Assembly: GCF_028435365.1 (NCBI RefSeq)
Contig: NZ_JAGTJJ010000043.1
Location: 32,065 to 96,064 of the forward strand
From: Polyangium jinanense
GTDB taxonomy: Bacteria; Myxococcota; Polyangia; Polyangiales; Polyangiaceae
Reading direction: 5' to 3'
DNA: 64,000 nucleotides
The position numbers and the translations under genes are program-made. Each line of letters begins with the position of its first letter. Within the stretch, counting starts at the first letter, position 1. Positions 42,628 to 51,094 of the stretch are shown piece after piece. The notes under the pieces are model-generated. The model saw nothing but the letters and a program-made list of their open reading frames with translations, had not been told where the DNA came from and did no database searches.

Positions 42628-43282
42628 ACCTTTACTCCTTTCAAGTGAATCGCTCGTCGGGACTCCGCGGATTTGGTCGGAGCCCTGAGCGCCACCATTC
42701 AGCATTGCGATTGGTAGTGTGTCAATACCGTATTCGTTCGCGCGCTCAGATGTTGCAATGCGATAATTTTGTACCTGACACTCGGCTCGGATCTGTGATG
42801 ATTTGTGTTCCAAGTATACGACCGCAGATCTGCGCTGTAGAGCAGCAAAGGCAGGGTTTTCGGCACGCCGCCGACACGTTCGGAGCACGTGAACCGGCCG
42901 CTCGAGGAGCCCTCGGGGATTTTTTTGGAGCGGCGATACCGCATGAACAGCGCTTCCGGGTTTGTATTGGCTAGTCGTGGTAGACAAGACCAACGATGTG
43001 CCGATGTTGGCTGGTGCGCGGCAACTCGGAAAACGTGCTGCGGAGGGTTCGACGAGGAACGAATTGGCAGGGGTGCAGATTTCGACGCTCGCGGAAGGGC
43101 GCGCTAGACGGCCCATTTGCAGGCTCGCCAGAGCGCCCTCGTGCGTGGTTGATGCTTCAAGGGTTGGTCCGGGCGAGCCTCCGGCGGTTGGCGATCTGCC
43201 CGGGAGCGACGCCGTTGCGCGCACCACGAACCGCGCGGATGGGGCGCGCCGTGAGCGCCTGGATAAGGAGTGGGGTCAGGGC
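42628..43282. other. AT-richer upstream region of toxin gene
   Basis: No gene with convincing codon bias. The part from 42700 to 42850 has clearly lower GC than the surroundings and probably carries the toxin promoter. From about 43160 short frames resemble, weakly, the start of the integrase relic that follows. Confidence 0.5.
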
Positions 43283-43640
43283 GGTCCGGAAGATGACGCG
43301 GCGCGGGAAGGCGTGTTGATCTTCGATATCGACGGAAAGATGGCGCAAGGGCCGATTCCGCCGGGACGCGAAGGGGCAGACGATGGCGGCGCTACTCGGG
43401 GGGACGCTGCTGCCGAGGTTCGGCGAGCCCCCGCGGGCGGCTTTCTTTCCGTCTGCGAAGGTCGGCTCACGCGACGGTCACCTCGCGCTGAACGAGCGAA
43501 GCAGACCGTGGGGGCAATACGGCCTCACGCAAGCCTTCGAGCGCGTGTGCGACCGCGCCGGGCTCGCGGGCTGGTCGATCTACGCGCTCCGGCACTACGC
43601 GATCACTTGGGACGAGGTGGGCCGTGAAAAAGGCTCGTGC
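43283..43640 (+). pseudogene. Decayed tyrosine recombinase (integrase)
   Basis: The first part, read with a frameshift, gives KMTRRGK, then LIFDIDGKMAQG, then FRRDAKGQTMAAL, which corresponds to the N terminus of the integrase at 61915 (VMRRGESRLFIDIR). After about 100 bases it continues as RPWGQYGLTQAFERVCDRAG and GWSIYALRHYAIT, matching PWGQAGLVQAFERVRDRVG and GWSVYCLRHYAIT of the other copy, including the LRH of the recombinase box. The middle catalytic domain and the C-terminal Tyr motif are missing. It is a dead copy with internal deletion and frameshift. Confidence 0.7.
43577..43595 (+). repeat. 19-bp direct repeat, left copy
   Basis: gatctacgcgctccggcac is identical to 45297-45315 and lies in the integrase relic, where it encodes IYALRH. 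The two copies bracket the NmrA-like and GNAT-like genes. Confidence 0.75.
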
Positions 43641-43739
43641 TCGACGTCGGCGACGAGAGAGGATAAAATCCGGCCGTGCCCGGTACGGAGAGCCCATGAC
43701 CGCTCCTGAAAGCCTGCGCTACCCCCGAGGGAAATTCCC

Positions 43740-44597
43740 GTGTTGTTGGTGACTGGCGCTTCGGGCAACGTGGGCAGCGCGGCGGTGCGGCTCCTCGCGA
43801 GCCGGCTTGGCGCGGGCGCCGTGGCAGGACTTGTGCGGGACCCGGCGCGCGCGGCCGCGCGTGTGCCCTCCGGTGTAGAGCTTCGCCGCGCCGATTACAC
43901 CGATCGTGCGAGCCTCGACGAAGCCTTCGCAGGCGTGTCGGCCTTGCTGTTCGTCGCGAGCGACGGCGATGCACGTGACGTGATGAAGCAACACGAAAAC
44001 GTCATCGACGCGATTGCGGCGTCAGCCATCGAGCAGGTGGTCTTCACCAGCATCGTCGACGTCGACGAGCACTCGCCGTTCTATTTCGCGCCGGTCTACC
44101 GGGACGCCGAGCAACGGCTGCGCGCCTGCGGCAAGCCATGGTCCATTCTTCGCTGCGGCATGTACTCCGACTTCCTGCTCTCGCACTGGCTTGAGCAAGC
44201 CCGCGACACGGGGCTCGTCGAGGTGCCGGCCGGACAAGCGCGCATTGCACCGATCTCGCGCGACGACGTGGCCACCGCGGCGGCGCTGGCGCTCGAATCG
44301 GGGGCCCATGAAGGCCAGGTCCTCGAACTCGGAGGCACCAAGGCATACACGCTCGATGAGATCACCGAGCTGGCAAGTATGGCCTTCGGCCGGCCCATGG
44401 CCTACCGGCCGATTTCCGCGACGGACTACCTGGCACGCTGCTGGGCCACGATGGAAGACCCGTGGCCGCATGCCTTCGCCAGCATGTTCGCGTCCGTGTC
44501 CCAAGGCCGGTTCGCTGCGACGAGTGCTGGGTTCGAGCAGATCACCGGGAGGCGCCCCGAAGAGCTTTCGGCTTTCCTCGAACGCCATGCAGCCTAG
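43740..44597 (+). CDS. NmrA-like NAD(P)-binding reductase
   Basis: 285 residues; GTG start with GAGGG 8 bases upstream. The Rossmann motif VTGASGNVGSAAVR is at residues 4-17; further features are YTDRASLDEAFAGVSALLFV, SIVDVDEHSPFYFAPVYRDAE and WSILRCGMYSDFL, as in NmrA/atypical SDR proteins related to quinone oxidoreductase QorB/YtfG. It may reduce quinones or act as a redox-sensing regulator; the catalytic YxxxK is replaced as usual for this branch. It lies between two copies of a 19-bp repeat. Confidence 0.88.
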   Translation: MLLVTGASGNVGSAAVRLLASRLGAGAVAGLVRDPARAAARVPSGVELRRADYTDRASLDEAFAGVSALLFVASDGDARDVMKQHENVIDAIAASAIEQVVFTSIVDVDEHSPFYFAPVYRDAEQRLRACGKPWSILRCGMYSDFLLSHWLEQARDTGLVEVPAGQARIAPISRDDVATAAALALESGAHEGQVLELGGTKAYTLDEITELASMAFGRPMAYRPISATDYLARCWATMEDPWPHAFASMFASVSQGRFAATSAGFEQITGRRPEELSAFLERHAA

Positions 44598-44641
44598 AAT
44601 GGGCGGCGTACAGGAGCCCCGGGGATGGCTCCGTCGCGTTC

Positions 44642-45247
44642 TCAATGGTGTGTCTTTGTCGCGTCGGACGGGATATTCGGCTGGACCTTGAAGTGGCCAG
44701 GGTTTTCCTCGTCATCCACGAACGAGCTGCGATAGGCGAGGTTGAGGTGCATGTAACCATGCCCCTTCTCGGCCGGGGTGCTCATCTCGAAACCGAGGTG
44801 TGACCAGTATTCCTCGTCCTGATCAGATTCAACGGGTACGACCACCAGCTCGCATCCTTGTCCCAGCGTATCCGCGAGGTTTCGCACGACGGCGAGCTCG
44901 ATGTTGCGGCCCTCGAAGGCGGGTTCGACGTGGACCTCGTCGATGTACAGCAAATCGCGCCCCATTCCTTCGGCGAGTTCGGGCTTGAACCAATCGGTCT
45001 TCTCGTCGAAGTAGATCGAGTAGAGCGCCTCCAGATCACCGCTATCGGCGTCGAGCACGTCGTGGAGGGATTCCTCGTTGTCGAGGACCTTCCCTACGTG
45101 GACAAGGGCGGCTCTCGCCTGGCCGATCGGCTTCTCGATCGGACCGGAATCGTCCTCGTCGAGGATGGCAATATGCAGCCACGTGACGAGGCCGAAGTCG
45201 ACGTTGGACCGGCCGAGCGGGATCTCCGCAGAAACTCGGATGCGCAT
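44642..45247 (-). CDS. GNAT-like protein of unknown function
   Basis: 201 residues. The central part (LLYIDEVHVEPAFEGRNIELAVVRNLADTLG and LVVVPVESDQDEEYWSHLGFE) has the beta4-alpha3 acetyl-CoA arrangement of GNAT acyltransferases, with the usual loop R-x-x-G replaced by EGRN. The acidic N-terminal half (LHIAILDEDDSGPIEKPIG) has no recognised domain. It converges with the NmrA-like gene (44 bases between stops). Moderate confidence in the fold, none in a substrate. Confidence 0.65.
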   Translation of the reverse strand: MRIRVSAEIPLGRSNVDFGLVTWLHIAILDEDDSGPIEKPIGQARAALVHVGKVLDNEESLHDVLDADSGDLEALYSIYFDEKTDWFKPELAEGMGRDLLYIDEVHVEPAFEGRNIELAVVRNLADTLGQGCELVVVPVESDQDEEYWSHLGFEMSTPAEKGHGYMHLNLAYRSSFVDDEENPGHFKVQPNIPSDATKTHH

Positions 45248-45296
45248 GGGGGTGTCGTCGTCCAGTTGGGCGCGGGCGTCAAGCCCCGAGCGGTCT

Positions 45297-45315
45297 GATC
45301 TACGCGCTCCGGCAC
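45297..45315 (+). repeat. 19-bp direct repeat, right copy
   Basis: Identical to 43577-43595. It lies in the 78-base gap between the GNAT-like gene start and the end of the next lipoprotein gene, outside any gene, so it appears to be a displaced piece of the integrase relic. Confidence 0.75.
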
Positions 45316-45325
45316 GGGGAGTTCA

Positions 45326-46885
45326 TTACTTCTTACATACCTTGGTCTTGCGAAGCTCGGCGAAGGCGGCCGAGAGGTCGTCCGCGTTCTTGCGGAGGGT
45401 ATCGGGCGAGGCGTCGATCCTGCTCACGCCGCCGAGCGTCTTCGCGGGCGAGAGCCCGGCCGGCAATGCCGCTGTCGGGCAGCCCTCGCGGAATGTCGTC
45501 TCGGCGCTCACCACGAGATCGTCGACCATCTGATCGCCGGCGCTGGAGGCGTCCGGCCACTTGAAGGTCCCGGAGACGACCGTGCTTTTTCCGTCATGGA
45601 TCTCGAACTGGATCGAGGTCTGGCCGCTGTGCCCCCAAGCGCTCATGCTGGACCCGAACAGGAAGGAATGGTCTGGCTCGGGCATCGGCACGCCCTCCGG
45701 AATCGGGAACGCTGCATAGGGCCGGGCGTCCTTGTCCAGTTTGTCCTTCAGCCATAACGCGAGCGCGAGGCGCCGGAGCGCGTCGACCGAGAGCGTCCCC
45801 ACTTGCGTCTTCATGGAACCGGTGTCCCGCGTCGCGTCCGCATTCACGGCACCGCCGTTGTTGAGGACGAGCCCGCCGCACCGGGACGCGATGTAGGCGG
45901 TGCCCGTTTCCAGGTCATAGGCGCGGGCCTCGTCGCAGAAAGAATAATGTCCACGTCTCCCCCGCAGGACGAGCCAGCCTTTCGGCGACCGATACCGCGC
46001 CTCCGGCAGCGCCGGGAGCTCTGGGACGAGCCCGTTGACGCATGCCGCATAACTCGCAAGCCTCTCGGCAGGCGGCTCCTTGCTGACCGACTCCGCGCAT
46101 GCCTCCTCGTTTTCGGGCCCGTCGTCCGCGGAGTGCTCTTTGCGCGCGCGCTCCTGGAGCAGGCCTACCCGCTCGAGCTCGCGCCCCACGTCCAGCGCCG
46201 TCCCCTGCGCGACCGGATCACACGCGGCGCCGAAGGAAGGGCACAGGATCGCGCGCATGGGGTCGGATGCCGGGAGGAGCTCCGGCGCGAGCATCCGAGG
46301 AATCGACGGCGCGAAGTGAATGGCATTGGCGTGCTGCAGAGCGTCCTTTAAAAAATCCTGCCCGCCCGAATTCCACCACTCCGCGACGGCCCAGGCGCGC
46401 GCGGCCTTGAGCTTCGTCGTGTCCAGCGAGCGCGCCAGCGCGCCATGCATGTAACAGGGCGAGTTGAAGAGTTTCGCGATGCGCCCGGTGACCGCGTCGG
46501 CAGCGGACGCGTCTGGCGGGAGCTTGCTCACGAGTCGAGCGATCTCCTTCGTCTCGTCCAGCGCGGCCTGCAGCTCGTCCTTCGTGCACCAGCCGAGCGT
46601 GGCCGCGTCCTTCGGCGGCTGCATCTGCACGTCGGCATCGTCGTCGGCGCTCGGGGCATCGCTCGCCGAGGGAGCGTCCGAGGTGGCGCTCGGGGCGGCG
46701 CTCGCCGAGGGAGCGCCCGAAGTGGCCGCGGAAGGCACGGGCACGACCGTGGGGCCATGCGCCGGAGCGGGAGGCGCCCCGGAGCACGCGGTGATCAGGC
46801 CGAGAATCGGAGCGAGCGCGGCGGGAAGCCACGCCCGCGTTCGCCGAGTGGACCAGAGCGGCAGCGTCGTCGAGGTCGAAGTCAT
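45326..46885 (-). CDS. Lipoprotein of unknown function with Ala/Ser linker
   Basis: ATG 46885; 519 residues. The signal leads to lipobox LITAC, followed by an Ala/Ser/Pro repeat linker (APSATSDAPSASDAPSADD, about residues 50-85). The body contains two conserved-looking parts: an N-terminal helical domain with a Cys pair (LGWCTKDELQAALDETKE, FNSPCYMHGALARSL, NSGGQDFLKDALQHANAI) and a C-terminal beta-rich part (GWLVLRGRRGHYSFCDE, SIQFEIHDGKSTVVSG). No family is recognised. A 41-bp piece of this gene recurs at 48881-48921. Confidence 0.75.
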   Translation of the reverse strand: MTSTSTTLPLWSTRRTRAWLPAALAPILGLITACSGAPPAPAHGPTVVPVPSAATSGAPSASAAPSATSDAPSASDAPSADDDADVQMQPPKDAATLGWCTKDELQAALDETKEIARLVSKLPPDASAADAVTGRIAKLFNSPCYMHGALARSLDTTKLKAARAWAVAEWWNSGGQDFLKDALQHANAIHFAPSIPRMLAPELLPASDPMRAILCPSFGAACDPVAQGTALDVGRELERVGLLQERARKEHSADDGPENEEACAESVSKEPPAERLASYAACVNGLVPELPALPEARYRSPKGWLVLRGRRGHYSFCDEARAYDLETGTAYIASRCGGLVLNNGGAVNADATRDTGSMKTQVGTLSVDALRRLALALWLKDKLDKDARPYAAFPIPEGVPMPEPDHSFLFGSSMSAWGHSGQTSIQFEIHDGKSTVVSGTFKWPDASSAGDQMVDDLVVSAETTFREGCPTAALPAGLSPAKTLGGVSRIDASPDTLRKNADDLSAAFAELRKTKVCKK

Positions 46886-47552
46886 ATACGGTGTGCGTCC
46901 GACAGCCGCGCCCGCGGGAAGTTTCGCGGTGGGTCGGATGGATATTGCAAATAAAGACCGTGCTGGCGCGGCCCATCGAGCAACTTGTACAGGCTCGGGG
47001 GACGCGAGGGGCTCCCCATGCGGCGGCCAGCCGTATCCTTCCACCCAGTTTTGGGGACCCGCTTCCGGTCGACGTAGTCGCTGTGTCCGGTCGACGTCGT
47101 CATCGCGTGGAGCGACGTCGTCGGGCGGGGCGAGGTCGTCGTCGCGCGGGTCGTCGTCCTCGTCGAGCCGATCCTCGTCATCGCTCGGCCTGGCGGATGG
47201 CCTCGTGGAGCCGGTCGTCGTCGTCGTGGGGCCGGTCGACGACATCGTCGGGCCCGGCCGACGGCATCGTCGAGCTGGTCGACGTCCTCGTCGCGCTGGT
47301 GGTCGCCGTCGTCGAGCCGGCTGACGACATCGTCGAGCCGGCTGACGACATCGTCGGGCCCGGCCGACGACATCGTCAGGGAGGAGCCACGGCCGCCGGC
47401 GCTCTCACACTCCGGGAGGCCGGGACGATGTGCGGACGTGCGTAGCTTGCTCCCCGTTCTGGTAGTCCTTCTTGCCGCCTGTCACGCCGCCGGCGCCGCG
47501 AATTGCCCGGCGGCGACGCGCTCAACGATTTGATGCAAAATGCACGCGTTCG
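46886..47552. repeat. Gene-free region with GTC/GAC-rich imperfect repeats
   Basis: From about 47080 to 47385 the DNA consists of imperfect GTCG-rich repeats; the clearest unit is gtcgagccggctgacgacatc, twice in direct succession near 47310-47355. Long frames exist on both strands but only because the repeat excludes stops; they translate to Arg/Ala- or Asp-rich low complexity without ribosome sites. 46886-47080 and 47390-47552 show no feature. Confidence 0.65.
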
Positions 47553-48836
47553 TTATTGGGCGCTGATGTGAAATCGGGCCCGGCCCGTCGCCTGGTCGAG
47601 GGCGACGAGCTTGCCCGGCGTGAACAAATAGAGGCTTTGTGTCGGGGCCGCGGGGTCCGCGGCGACGACGAGCGGGTGCCCCCAGACGTCCGGCTCCGTC
47701 GCGATCGTGGTCGTCCAGCGGACGTTGCGCTCGCCGTCGACGGCGACGAGGACCATACGGTACTGAAAGTAGGAGCGGCGCTCGATGGGGGCGAAGGAAC
47801 CGGGGGGAGGCTTCGTCTCCGTGGTCCGCTGAGCGCTCTCGCTCACCGTCATGAAGAGGGAGCCTCCGGCCGCCTCGATGCCGAGCAGCTGGAGGGGGTC
47901 GAGGTCGTTCGACGGCTTGCCAAAGGAAAACGCCTTCCCGTCCAAGTAGACATTCGTGTAGTCGACACCGAAAGCGACGCCGGTAGGCGTCTCCCCCCAG
48001 AGCTTGCAGTGGTTCGATTTCGTGCGGCTCTTGTGGCGCGTCTGCATGCAGAAGTCGGGTACGCGATTGCCACGGGCCTGCTGGAGGGGGCTCGTCCGGT
48101 GGCCGTAGGGGGCCCCCAGGGTGCCGATCGGCGGCTTGCAGTCGGCGGGGCGATCCGTGCGGAGACCGTCGGTGGTACCCGCCTCGGTGATACGCAACCC
48201 GCCATCGCGACCGTCGGCCATGGCGATCCAGACGTCGCGGCCGACAGGACAGAAGCCGCCCGCCGGATAGACGGCGGGCAGCGAGGTGGGGAGGCGCCCC
48301 GAACTGCGAAGGGCGCCGGTCGCGACGTCGAACAGGGCCCAGTCGTGGTCGAAGGCGACGGTGAGCGTGCCGCCCGCGATGCCGAGCACGGGCACGTTGG
48401 GCTGGAACTCCATCGCGACCTTCGCATCGTTTTGGTTCCAGCCGTCCCCATGGCGGTAGTCCGCGAGCGGGGCGCCGGCGGTGATCGGTGTCTTCCAGCG
48501 GAGGGCACCGGTGGCGCCGTCGATGGCGACGACGGCCGGGGTCGCGCCTCCGTCGACGACGCCGTAGACGGTGCCGGATGGGCTCGCAAGGGGCACCGAG
48601 ATCCAGCGCGCGGCGAAGGCGAGTGGGGGCACGGAGGCCTCCGGCAGCGTCCACGGATCGATGGTGAGGGTGCGTCCGAAGAGACTCCCGGACCCCGCGC
48701 GGAGGACCAGCACGCTGTACGCGCCGCCGGCTGCGACGAGGACAAGGGCGGCCACAAGAGCGATCGGGAAGCGCTTCCGCGCAGGAACAACCGGCTGGAG
48801 CGGCCGCATCGGCGTGAAGGGAGGTTGCGAAGTCAC
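47553..48836 (-). CDS. Membrane-anchored PQQ-like beta-propeller protein
   Basis: 427 residues from GTG 48836 (ATG 48809 is an alternative; neither has a strong ribosome site). One membrane segment lies at about residues 22-44 (RFPIALVAALVLVAAGG) and the rest is periplasmic. The blades have PQQ/quinoprotein-type signatures: VVAIDGATGALRWKTPI, ALFDVATGALRSSGRL, LVAVDGERNVRWTTTIA, LVALDQATGRARFHI. PQQ ligands are not evident, so it is probably a propeller scaffold rather than a dehydrogenase, somewhat like BamB-type proteins. Cys in the middle loop may form a disulfide. Confidence 0.82.
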   Translation of the reverse strand: MTSQPPFTPMRPLQPVVPARKRFPIALVAALVLVAAGGAYSVLVLRAGSGSLFGRTLTIDPWTLPEASVPPLAFAARWISVPLASPSGTVYGVVDGGATPAVVAIDGATGALRWKTPITAGAPLADYRHGDGWNQNDAKVAMEFQPNVPVLGIAGGTLTVAFDHDWALFDVATGALRSSGRLPTSLPAVYPAGGFCPVGRDVWIAMADGRDGGLRITEAGTTDGLRTDRPADCKPPIGTLGAPYGHRTSPLQQARGNRVPDFCMQTRHKSRTKSNHCKLWGETPTGVAFGVDYTNVYLDGKAFSFGKPSNDLDPLQLLGIEAAGGSLFMTVSESAQRTTETKPPPGSFAPIERRSYFQYRMVLVAVDGERNVRWTTTIATEPDVWGHPLVVAADPAAPTQSLYLFTPGKLVALDQATGRARFHISAQ

Positions 48837-48845
48837 GCCGGAAAG

Positions 48846-48935
48846 CTAGCGCCTCTCGAACCATCCATCGAAGTGATTCGCGTGCTGCAGAGCGTCCTTT
48901 AGCAAGTCCTGCCCGCCCGAAGAAGCTCACGTGGC
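48846..48935 (-). pseudogene. Fragment of a paralogue of the 45.3-46.9 kb lipoprotein
   Basis: Minus-strand translation gives SSGGQDLLKDALQHAN followed by a short unrelated end and a stop at 48846. This matches NSGGQDFLKDALQHAN of the gene at 45326-46885; the DNA is 38 of 41 bases identical (48881-48921 against 46330-46370). Nothing else of the gene is present, so this is a truncated duplicate just upstream of the propeller gene. The stretch from 48935 to 49086 holds nothing recognisable. Confidence 0.6.
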
Positions 48936-49086
48936 GACGCTTGGCGGCTCGCGTGCTGGCCGTCACTTTTGGGGCCCCCTGGAGCGGCCCGCGAAGGAGC
49001 GGCGACGGCCGTGTGCCATCCACCGCCACGGTGCCGGCGAATCGCCTACACGGTGACCGGCCGTCTCAGCATACGTGCTCGGTGTG

Positions 49087-51051
49087 TTACTCGAGCGAGC
49101 GGAGATAGGCGAGGAGGGCGAGCATGTCTTTTTCGCCGAGGTGGCGGGTCCTCCCCATTTGGCCTTCGGTTCGGACGAACATTTCGCGGAGCGTGGCGTA
49201 GCGGCCGTCGTGCATGTACGGGGCCGTGCCGCCGACGAAGCGGAGCGACGGCGTGTCGAACGTGCCGCCGGTGCCGACGTCGCGCTGCGAGCCGTCTCCC
49301 CGAAGACCGCCGTCTTGATGGCACATCGCGCAGCCGGCTTCGACCGAATCGAAGATCTGCCGCCCGCGGTTTTCTTCCGCGGTGCGCCGGCGAGCGGACA
49401 AATTCGTTCGCGCGCGCGTGGCGTATGTGGTGAGCGCGCGCAGGTCGGCGTCGTCGAGGGACCGCGCGCCGAGGCGATCGAGCGTCAATTTCAAGTGCGC
49501 CTCCACGGCTGGAGAATCCCCGACCCAGCCGAACGGAGCCGTGGCCGAGAGGCGGCCAGCGAGCATCGGCGTCTGCAGCGGTCCTTTGGGAGACGACCAC
49601 GTGAGGCCGTCAGTGCGCCCATCCGGATGGCAGCTCGCGCAGGCGCGTCCGTCGGGCGCGAGGCTTCCGTGAAAGAGGCGGCGTCCTCGCTCCCAGTCGG
49701 GATCGAGCGGCGTGTCGCTGGCGACGGCGGTCGACGCGTCGGCGTCGTGGATCGATACGACCGCCTTCCCGGCGTCGGGTTGCGCGCCGGGCGATCCGAG
49801 CACGATCCGCGTGAGCTTCCGATCGAGGGCGGACCAGACCCACGCGTCGTGCGTGCGCGGATCGATCGCGATTGCGGAAGGACCCGAGGGCAGGTGCCAC
49901 CGTCGAAGCTCCGAAGTCGCGAGCGGCGCGTCCGTGGCATCGATCTCGAGGAGCTGATCGATCCCCGCGCAGGCGACGAGAATCGAACCACGGGCTTCGT
50001 CGGCGGCCGCAGCGCGCGGCAGAAGGCACGGAGGCGTTTTCGGCGACGAGGCGCGCTCGACGCCGCTGCGGGGTTTGTCCGCAGGGAGGACTTCGCGACG
50101 TACGCGGAGCTTCGGCGGCGCGTCTTCCGAAGAATCGGCGAGGGCCACAAGGACGGGCTCGTTCGGAAAATACGGGCTCTCCAGCGAGCCATAACCCGAC
50201 GACGGCACCGGATCACCGGGGTAGACGAGGACCATCGGCACGATCACGCCGTCTCCCGCACGTGCGAGGGCGAAGCCTTGTCCGGCGAAGCGCGGCTCGT
50301 CGCCGATCACGATGGAGGCGCTCTCGTCGAGGTGATGATCGCGAAAATCGAGGTGATGCTCGCGCGTCGGCAAACCGGGCGAGAGCGATACCGTCGTGAC
50401 GATCGATCCAGCGGCATGCGCGATCACCAAGCGGCGTCCGTCCTTGGAGACGAGGACGGCACGCGCTTCGCGGGCGAGTGGTGTCGCTTCGACCTTCTCT
50501 CCAGACGGGAGCGCGTGGCGCGCGAGCTCGCGACCCCAGTTGGAAACGACGAAGAGCGCACGATCAGCGAGCGCGAGGGCGAGTGGTTCCTTCGCAGTCT
50601 GAATGCGCGCCCCCTCGGCGAGCGCGCATTCGGACCCATTCGCGCTGCACGTCAGGGTGAAGGACTGAACGAGGTCCGCGTCGCGGACCGCGATCCAGAT
50701 CGTGCCGTCGTCGCCGACGAGGACGTGCCCCGGGACGCCTGCGAGCTTCGCCGAGGCGAGCTCGCGAACTTCGGGCAGCTTCATCACGCGGAGTTTCGCG
50801 TCGTCTTCATCCGCGAGGATCGCAACGGTCTCGTCGCCGATCCTTCCGAGCGCGAGCGCCGACGAGGATCGCTCCATTTCTCGCACGGGGGTGAGGCTCG
50901 TCCGCTTGGCGGCCTTTGCCGAGCTCGCGCTGACGTTCGCGCTCGGCGCCGACGGCGTCCCTGCTTCGACGCCCGGCGGATCGCGCCGTTCGCACGTCGT
51001 GGCGACGGCGAGACACACGACGATCGCGAAGGCGCGTGTTGCCCAGTGCAT
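49087..51051 (-). CDS. Dihaem cytochrome c peroxidase-like protein with propeller
   Basis: ATG 51051 gives 654 residues with a signal peptide (MHWATRAFAIVVCLAVATTC, possibly a lipoprotein). Residues about 50-400 are beta-propeller-like (GDDGTIWIAVRDADLVQSF, KDGRRLVIAHAAGSIVTTV). The C-terminal third has two haem-c sites, CASCHPDG and CAMCHQDGG, with GWVGDSPAVEAHLKLTL and a final MHDGRYATLREMF typical of the MauG/cytochrome c peroxidase family. It probably moves electrons to peroxide or another acceptor in the periplasm. The gene is divergent from 51095 with 43 bases between the starts. Confidence 0.85.
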   Translation of the reverse strand: MHWATRAFAIVVCLAVATTCERRDPPGVEAGTPSAPSANVSASSAKAAKRTSLTPVREMERSSSALALGRIGDETVAILADEDDAKLRVMKLPEVRELASAKLAGVPGHVLVGDDGTIWIAVRDADLVQSFTLTCSANGSECALAEGARIQTAKEPLALALADRALFVVSNWGRELARHALPSGEKVEATPLAREARAVLVSKDGRRLVIAHAAGSIVTTVSLSPGLPTREHHLDFRDHHLDESASIVIGDEPRFAGQGFALARAGDGVIVPMVLVYPGDPVPSSGYGSLESPYFPNEPVLVALADSSEDAPPKLRVRREVLPADKPRSGVERASSPKTPPCLLPRAAAADEARGSILVACAGIDQLLEIDATDAPLATSELRRWHLPSGPSAIAIDPRTHDAWVWSALDRKLTRIVLGSPGAQPDAGKAVVSIHDADASTAVASDTPLDPDWERGRRLFHGSLAPDGRACASCHPDGRTDGLTWSSPKGPLQTPMLAGRLSATAPFGWVGDSPAVEAHLKLTLDRLGARSLDDADLRALTTYATRARTNLSARRRTAEENRGRQIFDSVEAGCAMCHQDGGLRGDGSQRDVGTGGTFDTPSLRFVGGTAPYMHDGRYATLREMFVRTEGQMGRTRHLGEKDMLALLAYLRSLE

Positions 51052-51094
51052 GAACGCTGCTGCTATAGTAGCGTTCCCCCTCGAGGTGTCACGG

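Noticed and set aside
46891..47445. 184-codon plus-strand frame over the GTCG repeats
   Set aside because: Open only because the repeat lacks stops; Arg/Ser/Val low complexity, no ribosome site.
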